A stretch of 57,011 nt of DNA from a virus. Positions 37,381 through 45,437 of the stretch are shown here, one piece after another (the stretch's first letter is position 1; each line of letters starts with the position of its first letter). The DNA lies in IMG/VR virus record IMGVR_UViG_3300044984_002188, positions 1 through 57,011 of that record; one strand, given 5' to 3'. A program made the position numbers and the translations under genes. Below the pieces are notes generated by a model, which saw nothing but the letters and a program-made list of their open reading frames with translations, ran no database searches and had not been told where the DNA came from.

Positions 37381-37666
37381 TTTTCTTCTTTCCTTTCTTA
37401 TAGTTTTTTGTTGTAATAATAATACGCGCATAGTTTTCTTCAACTATGGTATCGTCAACAGTAATTGATTCTACTATTACGTCATCTACGTCATTGATAA
37501 TGTCAAGTAGTCTAGTACCAACCATAATACATGGACCACCTTCAAAATCAAATAAACCATCGCCACCCCTAGAAAATAAGGTGTGACCTTCGAGGCTATA
37601 GTTTCCGTCTTTACGTTTGGTGAGGATTCGTTCATCCCCATATCTAGATTTAAATTTCTTTACCAT
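37367..37666 (-). CDS. Small unknown protein
   Basis: 99 residues, mixed alpha/beta (GGDGLFDFEGGPCIMVGTRL; DDVIVESITVDDTIV) with a basic end. It lies 50 bases downstream of the polymerase stop. No family recognised. Confidence 0.55.
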   Translation of the reverse strand: MVKKFKSRYGDERILTKRKDGNYSLEGHTLFSRGGDGLFDFEGGPCIMVGTRLLDIINDVDDVIVESITVDDTIVEENYARIIITTKNYKKGKKKSDLL

Positions 37667-37715
37667 TTCTTAATATTCTTTCCAATTTTTATTTATTTAC
37701 TTCAACTAATATACA

Positions 37716-40223
37716 TCACGCAAAGAATGAGTCAAGTGTTACCTTGTCACTAATTGACCATTTGATTGCTTGTAAAATATTGTCAAGAGGTTCATTAAAA
37801 GTTTTTTCAAATTGTTTCTTACGATCCACAAATTTATCTAGTTGAAACTGTGCTGGGGCTTTGTTTATAAACCCAAGAACTGCATCACGACCACCCATAC
37901 CATACGGATTTGGAACTTTTACAAACACAAATCGAATCTTATCATTTTCTTTTATCGGTGCAACTTCTTTATCAAGTTTCAGTTTCTTCAAATATGCATT
38001 GTGTAACAGTGCTGCCTTAGTAGCAATAGGTGTTCCACTCTTGTATATATCAGAGACATCTGTGTACTTAGAGATACCCTTAACACCCCGAGGAGATGCA
38101 ATAACATCTATAGGCAATTGCATAAATTCATCATAAAATGTATTCACATACTTACGCAACTCCTCGGGGGTCTTGGTCATGATGATCATGATGCAGTCTT
38201 TGAGTTTATTACGAACAATACCGGGAGTACTGCTTCGTGCTGTTTCAAGACCCATGATCTTTAACTTTGGTTCGCTGAATCGAACACCTTCAAGATCTGT
38301 CATCAGCAACGCATATCGCTTCTTGGCAATAAACATTCCACTTGATGCAATTGCTTCACGCTTAAATGAAATCTTATTACTGAGACAATTGAGTTTAGTT
38401 GTCAACTCTTTCATCGTTCCTGTCAATTCCTTTTGAATATTCTTTTCACAGATATTATCAATAAAGGTTGTGATGTCCCCAATATCACTCTTGCTAGAAA
38501 CCTTTGTAATAATATCTTCAAGATTCAGATAAACAGAATCTGTGTCAACGGCAATGACATAATCCTTTGGATCAGCATTCTTCATCACTCTATTGATATA
38601 TGCATTCATCTGATCTTCTGCAGATCGAATGATCACCTGACCCGTAACCGTAACAGCCGTTGCTAATTCTGGAGAAGAATATGTAAATGCAGGATTACCA
38701 AGACAGCCATACAAACTGTTTGCTAGAATCTTTTTTACTGACTGACGAATCTTAAGAGCCGCAATCAATGGAATTAGTTTCTTGTCCTTAGAGACTTCGT
38801 ATTCCTTCTCCAACTTGATCATTTTCTTCTTGGCTTCCTGACGCTGGTTGAAAGTGATTTCAATCAGAGTAGGAATAAATCCCTTGACAGTATTTGAGAA
38901 GACTGAACCATTACACGCCAAACATGCAGTTTGACTAATAGCATCCTCAATCATACCTGGAATTTCTTTACGACTACTACGCAAAAAGTCATCTGCATTC
39001 AAGGATGAATTCTTTACAATACAAGTCTCGGGTGAAATGTTCCAACCAATGATAATAGATGGGTATAGAGATGTTGCATCAAAACTCACAACATTTTTAT
39101 ATAGACCGGGAATGACATCCTTGACATATGCACCAATGAACTGTTCGTCCTTAGAATACTTTGTCTTTAGTGGAGGAACAATATTTTGTTTGGCGAGATA
39201 GTCACAACAAATGGTTTCCCAAATACGAGTAGCGAAGAAGACTGTATCAAAGGTGATCTTGGCTTCATAGGCAATCGAAACCGCAAGATCAATTAACTTT
39301 AATTTACCGTCAAGTCGCTCAACCAAGACCACATCTTGGACATTGTATTCAGCAAACTTTTGAAAGTTTTGCGTATAAAACTCACGCAACGACCCATATT
39401 CGGTATAGTCCAGTTTTTGTTCATCTAGTTCTACCTTTGCTATATTATTTAGGGCGTAACTTTCTTGGTTGGTTCCAGAAAATTTCTTATATAGATCCAT
39501 GTAATCTAGAATGGTATATCCCGGAAACTCATATAGAGTATAGTCTTTACCACCAATATTGGTAATCCGCATCTTCATAAAGCCAAAGGGCATCCATGCT
39601 TGAATTTCCTTTTCTTCAAAGAACAGTTTGGCACGACCAATGATATAGGGCATATCAAAGAGTTTGATGTTCCAGCCAGTCAAAATGTCTGCATCACATT
39701 GACGAAGAATGTCAAAGATCTTCTTGATCAGTTCCTTTTCCGATGCAACAAGAACAACTCTACAATCCGGAAGGTTGAGGGGTTTCATGGTGATAACATA
39801 ATTGACACCAGAGATACGAATCGTCACCAAGTTGATGCGTTCATTAGGCGCATCAAGATTGGGAAACCCCCCTTCCGTCTCACATTCAAGGTCCAAGTAG
39901 GCTACTTTGATCTTGGAAAGATCGTATTCCACCTCAGACGGATAAGTCTCCATGATATATTGAGTAATGAAATCAGTGTTTCCATAAATTGGGCAATCTT
40001 CTAGTTCCCTGTATTGATCAAGGAATTCACGAGACTCATATAAATTCTCAAACTTAATACGACCAACATTGACACCGGTCAAGGTTTTATACTTAGTTGG
40101 AGTATCAGTACGCATATACAACGATGGCTTATATGTGACAGTATCCGTAAAACGGACACCGTTGTTATAGCCACGAACAAGAACCTTGTTCCCTTTAAGC
40201 GCACATGCTGTATAAAATTTCAT
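37716..40223 (-). CDS. DNA polymerase family B (T4 gp43-like)
   Basis: 835 residues. Proofreading exonuclease motifs are DLECET (Exo I, D111/E113), NIKLFDMPYI (Exo II) and YNVQDVVLV (Exo III). Polymerase motifs are FDATSLYPSII (A), KILANSLYGCLG (B) and AVDTDSVY (C, the D-T-D catalytic pair). All catalytic residues appear intact and the length is near that of T4 gp43, so it is a functional replicative polymerase. Its ATG overlaps the stop of the MazG-like gene, so both share a promoter. Confidence 0.95.
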   Translation of the reverse strand: MKFYTACALKGNKVLVRGYNNGVRFTDTVTYKPSLYMRTDTPTKYKTLTGVNVGRIKFENLYESREFLDQYRELEDCPIYGNTDFITQYIMETYPSEVEYDLSKIKVAYLDLECETEGGFPNLDAPNERINLVTIRISGVNYVITMKPLNLPDCRVVLVASEKELIKKIFDILRQCDADILTGWNIKLFDMPYIIGRAKLFFEEKEIQAWMPFGFMKMRITNIGGKDYTLYEFPGYTILDYMDLYKKFSGTNQESYALNNIAKVELDEQKLDYTEYGSLREFYTQNFQKFAEYNVQDVVLVERLDGKLKLIDLAVSIAYEAKITFDTVFFATRIWETICCDYLAKQNIVPPLKTKYSKDEQFIGAYVKDVIPGLYKNVVSFDATSLYPSIIIGWNISPETCIVKNSSLNADDFLRSSRKEIPGMIEDAISQTACLACNGSVFSNTVKGFIPTLIEITFNQRQEAKKKMIKLEKEYEVSKDKKLIPLIAALKIRQSVKKILANSLYGCLGNPAFTYSSPELATAVTVTGQVIIRSAEDQMNAYINRVMKNADPKDYVIAVDTDSVYLNLEDIITKVSSKSDIGDITTFIDNICEKNIQKELTGTMKELTTKLNCLSNKISFKREAIASSGMFIAKKRYALLMTDLEGVRFSEPKLKIMGLETARSSTPGIVRNKLKDCIMIIMTKTPEELRKYVNTFYDEFMQLPIDVIASPRGVKGISKYTDVSDIYKSGTPIATKAALLHNAYLKKLKLDKEVAPIKENDKIRFVFVKVPNPYGMGGRDAVLGFINKAPAQFQLDKFVDRKKQFEKTFNEPLDNILQAIKWSISDKVTLDSFFA

Positions 40224-40537
40224 TATTTTGTTTCTTTGTCTTCTAACAATCCCTGAAGTAGAATCATATAATTAATTACATCAAGAATACTGTCTTGAAC
40301 AGTCTCATTTCCCACTTTTAATTCACCCTTCTTGAGAAAAGTGGAAATACGTGAGATTTTATCAACTACTCGCAACATTAACCCCTCTTCGGCACTTGCA
40401 AAGCCAAGAATCTCTCCTCTCTTAAAATTGGCAAACGGATCTGTTCCGGATGCATAATCTGCGGACTTGTGACGCATTATTACTAATGCTCTACGGCAAA
40501 TGTCTTCGTGTAGTTGAAATAGTTCATCTCTAGTCAT
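40223..40537 (-). CDS. MazG/DUF1599-like small protein
   Basis: 104 residues, all-alpha: HEDICRRALVIMRHKSADYA, then EEGLMLRVVDKISRISTFLKKG and DSILDVINYMILLQGLL. The layout fits the DUF1599 group of the MazG-like NTP pyrophosphatase superfamily, which holds modified-nucleotide-associated proteins. A role in nucleotide pool cleaning is likely by family, unproven here. TTGACA-16-TATACT ends 6 bases before the ATG, so it heads the polymerase operon. Confidence 0.65.
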   Translation of the reverse strand: MTRDELFQLHEDICRRALVIMRHKSADYASGTDPFANFKRGEILGFASAEEGLMLRVVDKISRISTFLKKGELKVGNETVQDSILDVINYMILLQGLLEDKETK

Positions 40538-40543
40538 GGCAGT

Positions 40544-40571
40544 AGTATATACCCTATTATGGGGATGTCAA
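40544..40571 (-). promoter_or_regulatory. Sigma70-like promoter for the polymerase operon
   Basis: Minus strand TTGACA (40566-40571), 16-base spacer, TATACT (40544-40549), then 6 bases to the ATG at 40537. Confidence 0.8.
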
Positions 40572-40574
40572 GAA

Positions 40575-40582
40575 TATAAATA
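40575..40582 (+). promoter_or_regulatory. T4-like late promoter (TATAAATA)
   Basis: Exact octamer on the plus strand, 26 bases before ATG 40609, with GGAG in between. Back to back with the early promoter of the polymerase operon. Confidence 0.65.
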
Positions 40583-40608
40583 TTAATGCACCCCAATGGA
40601 GTTTCCTT

Positions 40609-41214
40609 ATGTTAATATCCCTAATTGATTATACCAAATTTATAGACATCATTTCTCTTATTATGGTAGGTGTTATCGGGGGTGTATATGGAATTATGAA
40701 ATTTGTAAAGTCTAGAATAAAAACAGACAATTTTATTGAAATTCATACAGAAATACATGAATTATTAACAGAACTTAGAGTTACCACTAAGTGCATGAGA
40801 GCAAGTATTTTACAGTTTCATAATGGAGATTATTTTATGGATGGAATTTCCATGCGTAAATTTTCTGTAACACACGAATCCTCTCATAAAGGATACAACT
40901 CACAGGTAATAAAATTAAAAGCAAGTTTATGTTCAATGTTTATTCCCTTATTGGTTCATGTTTTAGATAATAAAAATTTAATTTATCCTCTTCGGTCATT
41001 ACCTGAAAGTTACACCAAAGGGTTCTTTGAAGATGAAAACGTTTCAGATTATGCCTGTCTTCCATTAAAAAATAAAGGTATTAATATTGGATTTATTTTA
41101 CTTCAATGGCATGAAGACTTTGAGCCACAAATAGAAGAAGAAGAAATTTTAATGAAACATTTCAAGGCTATCAAAGAATCGATTGAGATTCAACTTTCAC
41201 ATCAAAAGAACTGA
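40609..41214 (+). CDS. Membrane-anchored GAF-like protein
   Basis: 201 residues. A membrane helix (about 10-31, DIISLIMVGVIGGVYGIMKF) is followed by a helical linker and a soluble domain with ASILQFHNGDYFMDG and YACLPLKNKGINIGFILLQW, reminiscent of GAF small-ligand sensor domains. It is first in a plus-strand, late-promoter module with two more membrane genes. A role in lysis control or sensing at the membrane is plausible but unproven. Confidence 0.55.
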   Translation: MLISLIDYTKFIDIISLIMVGVIGGVYGIMKFVKSRIKTDNFIEIHTEIHELLTELRVTTKCMRASILQFHNGDYFMDGISMRKFSVTHESSHKGYNSQVIKLKASLCSMFIPLLVHVLDNKNLIYPLRSLPESYTKGFFEDENVSDYACLPLKNKGINIGFILLQWHEDFEPQIEEEEILMKHFKAIKESIEIQLSHQKN

Positions 41215-41222
41215 GGTATATT

Positions 41223-41654
41223 ATGTCTGAACAACTCATATCATTAATTGGTGGAACTGCTACTGGGTTTCTTTTCAAATATTGGGCTCAACGGGCTCAA
41301 GATCAAAAAGAAATGTTTGAGCAAATGCTTAAGGCAAATACTCAAACTACTGAAAATCAAGATAAGGCTGTACAAAGAGTACCCTTAGATCTTGGTAAGA
41401 ATGTTCGTCGTTTTATTGTACTTTCGTGTCTCTTTGCAGTTGTGGCTGCTCCGTTTGTCTTACCGTTCTTTGGTATTCCTACCTTTGTAGAAATTTCACA
41501 GAAACAACCAGATTCTCTCTTTGGATTCATTCCAGCGACAACTCGTAAATACTTTATTGAAATTCCAGGATATTTCTTGGCTGAAGAAAATCGTCAAGTT
41601 CTACTTGCCGTGGTTGGATTTTACTTCGGATCTGCAGCAGGGAGCAACAAATGA
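41223..41654 (+). CDS. Holin-like membrane protein candidate
   Basis: 143 residues with three hydrophobic segments (about 4-20, 64-84 and 126-140), a charged loop between the first and second, and a C-terminal VVGFYFGSAAGSNK. This order is like three-helix phage or gene-transfer-agent holins, which open the inner membrane at lysis. Late expression and the lipoprotein gene downstream agree. No endolysin is in the window, so the assignment is tentative. Confidence 0.45.
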   Translation: MSEQLISLIGGTATGFLFKYWAQRAQDQKEMFEQMLKANTQTTENQDKAVQRVPLDLGKNVRRFIVLSCLFAVVAAPFVLPFFGIPTFVEISQKQPDSLFGFIPATTRKYFIEIPGYFLAEENRQVLLAVVGFYFGSAAGSNK

Positions 41655-41920
41655 AATATTTACTTCCAATCATTCTCTTTCTCGCCTCATGTACCAGTCC
41701 TGAATTTGTTACATTAAAGACAAAGGATGGTGAACATATTCACACAGTCTCTGAAAATTCTTTTTTCAATACTCCAGACAAAGCATCTGAATGGGCATTC
41801 TGGTATTTTCCAGTTGTCGTATTTGTACTCTGGATGGTATGGAAAGAATTTAAATCAATTAAATTTACTAAAAAGAAATCAACTGATTCCAGTACTACCG
41901 AACCCACCGATACGGTCTGA
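41651..41920 (+). CDS. Lipoprotein with C-terminal membrane helix (spanin-like candidate)
   Basis: 89 residues. N-terminal signal with lipobox LASC (Cys15), a periplasmic part of only about 33 residues, then a membrane helix (AFWYFPVVVFVLWMVW, about 49-64) and a basic cytoplasmic-type tail. That is the layout of unimolecular spanins, which fuse inner and outer membranes, but the periplasmic part is much shorter than in known ones. Its start overlaps the holin-like gene. Its end overlaps the convergent dUTPase gene by 42 bases. Confidence 0.5.
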   Translation: MKYLLPIILFLASCTSPEFVTLKTKDGEHIHTVSENSFFNTPDKASEWAFWYFPVVVFVLWMVWKEFKSIKFTKKKSTDSSTTEPTDTV

Positions 41921-42394
41921 CTTGAGACTTGGTTCTGTGTAAATTTCAATTAACATTGGTTGTTCGTACTTTACTAGTTCACCCTGTGCAATTCTATCTC
42001 TATCATAGATTCTAACAGGATCTGTGCTAGTGTTGATCATGATAAGTTTGGTCTCATAGGTATAATCTTCGTCTACTACACCTTCGCAGTTTGCAAGCGT
42101 AAGACCGTATTTAAGAGCCATTCCTGATCTAGGGTGTATTCGGACAGAATATCCTTGGGGCACGTTAAAAGTCAAGCCTGTGCGAACTAGAGCCCTTTCA
42201 GAAGGCATTAGAGTAATGTATGAACCCTTTTCTCCGTCATGGTCTGGAAGAAACAAATTTTCCTTTTTTCCATCATAAATTTTTACTTTTTCATTTGGTG
42301 GAATGTATGCGGCAAGATCAAAACACGCAGCCATTCTGGTCTGAAAGTTCGGATCTGGAATATTTGGAGAAACTTTGAAGTAGTCTAGGAACAT
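41879..42394 (-). CDS. dut: dUTP diphosphatase
   Basis: 171 residues. The five trimeric dUTPase motifs can be seen: AACFDLAA (I), HPRSGMALKYGLTLAN (II, with the RSG turn), GVVDEDYTYETK (III, catalytic Asp), DRIAQGELVKY (IV) and RIGGFGSTG (V). It removes dUTP and supplies dUMP to ThyX. The motif I-II region holds an insert (about 36-55). TTGACA-16-TATAAT lies 6 bases before the ATG. Confidence 0.9.
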   Translation of the reverse strand: MFLDYFKVSPNIPDPNFQTRMAACFDLAAYIPPNEKVKIYDGKKENLFLPDHDGEKGSYITLMPSERALVRTGLTFNVPQGYSVRIHPRSGMALKYGLTLANCEGVVDEDYTYETKLIMINTSTDPVRIYDRDRIAQGELVKYEQPMLIEIYTEPSLKSDRIGGFGSTGIS

Positions 42395-42400
42395 GTGATT

Positions 42401-42428
42401 ATTATATCATAATATAGATACTTGTCAA
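42401..42428 (-). promoter_or_regulatory. Sigma70-like promoter for dut
   Basis: Minus strand TTGACA (42423-42428), 16-base spacer, TATAAT (42401-42406), 6 bases, ATG at 42394. Confidence 0.8.
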
Positions 42429-43090
42429 GAATCAGACAATATTTCATCATCTACTGGTTCTGGTGGTAGAGAATATTGAGACCAAACTTGTCCAGTAACA
42501 ATTCCCGGCAATACTATTGAATTATAAAGCATAATATCTTCTGCATATATTTCGTTCAATGTATTTATTTGATTTTGTGTTAAAGGTGGTTTTGGTCTTT
42601 TTGCTGAATTTATCTGTACCAAATCGCCAACAAATCCTATTTCTACACATCCTTCTGTTAGGTGATCGGGAAACTTGTAAAGTTTTGCATTTGGTGTAAC
42701 TTGTTTAATCTGAAGACTAAAATGAGGATTTTTGGAAAGCACTCTTTCTTTTCTTTTTCCATTTAAATTTTGTGGTGGCAATATGGTGCTATTTATTATT
42801 GAATCTATGGTTAAATCAACATCAATAAGATTTTCTTGTGACATTGCTGACAAGAATCGTTCAATTGGTTCTCTTATAAAAGATATAACAGGTTTTGATG
42901 GATATCTTTCTTTTGGAGTAAACCCTTGCCATAATGTGTTGTCCGGTCCTTTTCCTTCTGGGTATGCTCCGGTTTGTATTAAATTTTCTTTGTCTGGATA
43001 AAAAGACTTTAACACAAGTCTTGCTATAGTAGAACACCCTGATTTTGGTATAAGAGATACGCTGTAGTTTGGAGTGATGTAATATGCCAT
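42425..43090 (-). CDS. Sulfotransferase-like enzyme in the tail-fibre operon
   Basis: 221 residues. SLIPKSGCSTIARLVL (about 12-27) looks like the 5'-phosphosulfate-binding loop and FIREPIERFLSAM (about 71-83) like the 3'-phosphate loop (R-x-P-x-x-R-x-x-S) of PAPS-dependent carbohydrate sulfotransferases. Substrates could be host or virion glycans. It is the last gene of the fibre operon, with AGGTTC just before the ATG. The call rests on two motifs. Confidence 0.65.
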   Translation of the reverse strand: MAYYITPNYSVSLIPKSGCSTIARLVLKSFYPDKENLIQTGAYPEGKGPDNTLWQGFTPKERYPSKPVISFIREPIERFLSAMSQENLIDVDLTIDSIINSTILPPQNLNGKRKERVLSKNPHFSLQIKQVTPNAKLYKFPDHLTEGCVEIGFVGDLVQINSAKRPKPPLTQNQINTLNEIYAEDIMLYNSIVLPGIVTGQVWSQYSLPPEPVDDEILSDS

Positions 43091-43091
43091 T

Positions 43092-43988
43092 TTATGAACC
43101 TAATACGGTATATCCTTTTGCGGTTGCTATAGAGGGATTATCTGTCGAGGTTCCAGTATTGTTACTTACAAGTAGATAACCATCGCCTGCTGCCAAATCC
43201 GTATATATTTGATCTAGAGCAGCACCATTAAATGCACAGTATGATATATCTGCTCCACCAGAATACAAGTAGTTGTATCCACCATAAGTATAAGTAGATG
43301 GAGTATTAAAAGTGCAATTTTGAATTCTAAGAGAAGATAAGCTCGTATTAGAAGCTAACACTAAAATTATCAAAGAATTTGCGGCAGAGTTCAATCCGGT
43401 AACACTTGTTAACGCACTGCTTTTGGATACATAACAATATTGTAAAGAAGAACAACCAGAGACATCTACAGAAGTTAATGTACTGTTAGAAGCACCATTT
43501 GAACCTGAATATGCACCGGAGTCAGTAGCACCAATTCTTAAATCTGTGAGTTCCTTTAATCCAGACAGATCTAATGTTGATGGTCTTATTTCTTGTCCTA
43601 CTCCCAAAGTGGAAAACATATACAATTTTTGTAATCTTGGGCAGTTACGAAAATTTGAAGTGCTTGTTTGACTTCTTGAGGTTCCACTCCGGTGATGCCA
43701 TATTTCAGTTATATAACCTATTTTTCTTTGATTTGTAGTATTATCTATAGAATAAACCTTGAATGGTTTTGGTGTAAGATTAGTATATGGGGCTACTACT
43801 GCTTTGGAAACAAAAGATCCATTTGCGGCAGTAGAAGTAGTTCCATCCCACCATTCAATTTTATAAAACCCAGTAGAAGTGGAAAGTCTTATTCTCCATG
43901 TCACCGAACTTTGTACTATTGTTCCTTCATAATAGTCTGCTGATGGAGATTTGGTGAGTACTGGTTTTATTGATGGGATTGATATCAT
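43092..43988 (-). CDS. Leucine-rich-repeat tail protein
   Basis: 298 residues. A beta-rich N-terminal part is followed by a BspA-like leucine-rich repeat array (LDLSGLKELTDLRIG, LTSVDVSGCSSLQYCYVS, LIILVLASNTSLSSLRIQNC). It ends NPSIATAKGYTVLG, a tail often seen on phage LRR proteins. LRR domains bind proteins or glycans, so receptor binding is likely. It overlaps the upstream fibre gene as ATGA. Confidence 0.65.
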   Translation of the reverse strand: MISIPSIKPVLTKSPSADYYEGTIVQSSVTWRIRLSTSTGFYKIEWWDGTTSTAANGSFVSKAVVAPYTNLTPKPFKVYSIDNTTNQRKIGYITEIWHHRSGTSRSQTSTSNFRNCPRLQKLYMFSTLGVGQEIRPSTLDLSGLKELTDLRIGATDSGAYSGSNGASNSTLTSVDVSGCSSLQYCYVSKSSALTSVTGLNSAANSLIILVLASNTSLSSLRIQNCTFNTPSTYTYGGYNYLYSGGADISYCAFNGAALDQIYTDLAAGDGYLLVSNNTGTSTDNPSIATAKGYTVLGS

Positions 43989-45178
43989 ATAGTCAAGGTT
44001 CCCGATAAATTATATACATTTGATGCATATGATATTAATGCCGCAGAACCATGCTGACCAGCAATTTTTAATCCGCTTGCGTAAGCATTTAAAGTCACAC
44101 CAGATGCTGCTGTAAATCCAACTAATCCTGTGCCAAGTTGAATTGCGGTACAATTAAATCCAACCGGGAGTCCTGTGGGTACTGTAACTGTTATAGTGGA
44201 ACCATTGTTAAATGTAACTATTTCTCCATTATCTGCTGCAATAAAAGTATATGTAGTTCCTGTTTGCGTGTTAAAGGCACTTGATGATATTCTATAACCT
44301 GTGTCTGAACTTACAGTTCCTGAGAATGTAGCACCACCAGAAGCACTAATACCCGCACTTGCAGTCAGTAGTCTAGAGAATGATCCTGTTGCACCACTAA
44401 AGTTTCCTGAGAAGGTCACACCACCTGCTGCACTAATACCTTTTGATGCACTCAATAATCCAGTAAAGGAAGATGTGACACCAGTAAACAGTCCTTGAAA
44501 AATAGCAGGTCCTAGAAAAATAGCATTTGATGCCGCTGATGTTTGCATATTACCATCAATATACAACGCGCAACCATTATTTATTGTGAAAAGTGGGTCT
44601 CCCGTTGGATTTCTATCTAACTGTGCATATGTTACCCAATTTCCAGATGGATGTTTAAATCCAAATTTAATTGAAGAATTTAGATCATAATCTGAACCAT
44701 CTACTGCACCAATGTATAGATTTGCAATACCCGAATTTGCTGGATCATATCCTGTTGAATTGATTCCTGCACCACCACCATCATCCAAACCCAAACCATT
44801 TGAAACTCTAGAAAATTCTAACCCTTGTTGGGCATTACCTGCAATTCCATCTTCACCAGTGGGTCCAATAAATTTTAAAATTGTATTATTATATGCAGAA
44901 TATGGAGCATATCCAAGAATCAAATAAGGACTACCACACAAACCTTCTGCAGATTTATATTGAATGCTGCCATAAGTTCCACCAACTGCCGTAAGACCAG
45001 TAACAGCACCTGTGAGTCCATTGAAAGTTGCAACACCACCGTCAGTATTTGCTAATAAAGCATTACCGCCAGTTATTCCGATAAAAAGTCTTTTGTTTGT
45101 AAAATCGTATGCTAGTTCTCCGAAAGTTAATCCCGATGGAGTACCTGCACCTTTTTTTATCTTAATTCTAGTAGTCAT
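43985..45178 (-). CDS. Tail fibre protein
   Basis: 397 residues. N-terminal IKIKKGAGTPSGLTFGELAY is the attachment-type module seen in phage fibre proteins and also in 45438-47318. An NGLTGAV motif is near residue 54. The C-terminal half has repeated GVTFSGNFSGATGSFSRLL-like beta segments and a typical fibre end (GQHGSAALISYASNVYNLSG). AAGGTGAG precedes the ATG. Likely a trimeric fibre. Confidence 0.7.
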   Translation of the reverse strand: MTTRIKIKKGAGTPSGLTFGELAYDFTNKRLFIGITGGNALLANTDGGVATFNGLTGAVTGLTAVGGTYGSIQYKSAEGLCGSPYLILGYAPYSAYNNTILKFIGPTGEDGIAGNAQQGLEFSRVSNGLGLDDGGGAGINSTGYDPANSGIANLYIGAVDGSDYDLNSSIKFGFKHPSGNWVTYAQLDRNPTGDPLFTINNGCALYIDGNMQTSAASNAIFLGPAIFQGLFTGVTSSFTGLLSASKGISAAGGVTFSGNFSGATGSFSRLLTASAGISASGGATFSGTVSSDTGYRISSSAFNTQTGTTYTFIAADNGEIVTFNNGSTITVTVPTGLPVGFNCTAIQLGTGLVGFTAASGVTLNAYASGLKIAGQHGSAALISYASNVYNLSGTLTI

Positions 45179-45220
45179 TTAACTCACCTTATATACATAA
45201 TATCAATTAATGTATTTTAA

Positions 45221-45427
45221 TTAAAATGTATCGCCATCCAACTTTTCATGCTTTTTCTTCTTATCTAGTTTATTTAGGGCTGTATTATACTTCTCGGTAA
45301 GATCCGCATTCTTTGCTCTTTCAATTAACAAATTTGCCTCTAATACTAGATTTATATTTGTTAATTCTCTAAATTTATTCTGTAACAATGGAATAACTAT
45401 AGTCTCATTATAATTAGGTTCACTCAT
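45221..45427 (-). CDS. Small coiled-coil protein
   Basis: 68 residues, nearly all helical (LVLEANLLIERAKNADLTEK), ending KLDGDTF. AAGGAT precedes the ATG. Located between two fibre genes; may be a fibre chaperone or trimerising subunit. No family recognised. Confidence 0.6.
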   Translation of the reverse strand: MSEPNYNETIVIPLLQNKFRELTNINLVLEANLLIERAKNADLTEKYNTALNKLDKKKKHEKLDGDTF

Positions 45428-45437
45428 ATATTAATCC

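Noticed and set aside
39600-40004. 134-residue plus-strand frame inside the polymerase gene
   Set aside because: Antisense to conserved exonuclease motifs of the polymerase.
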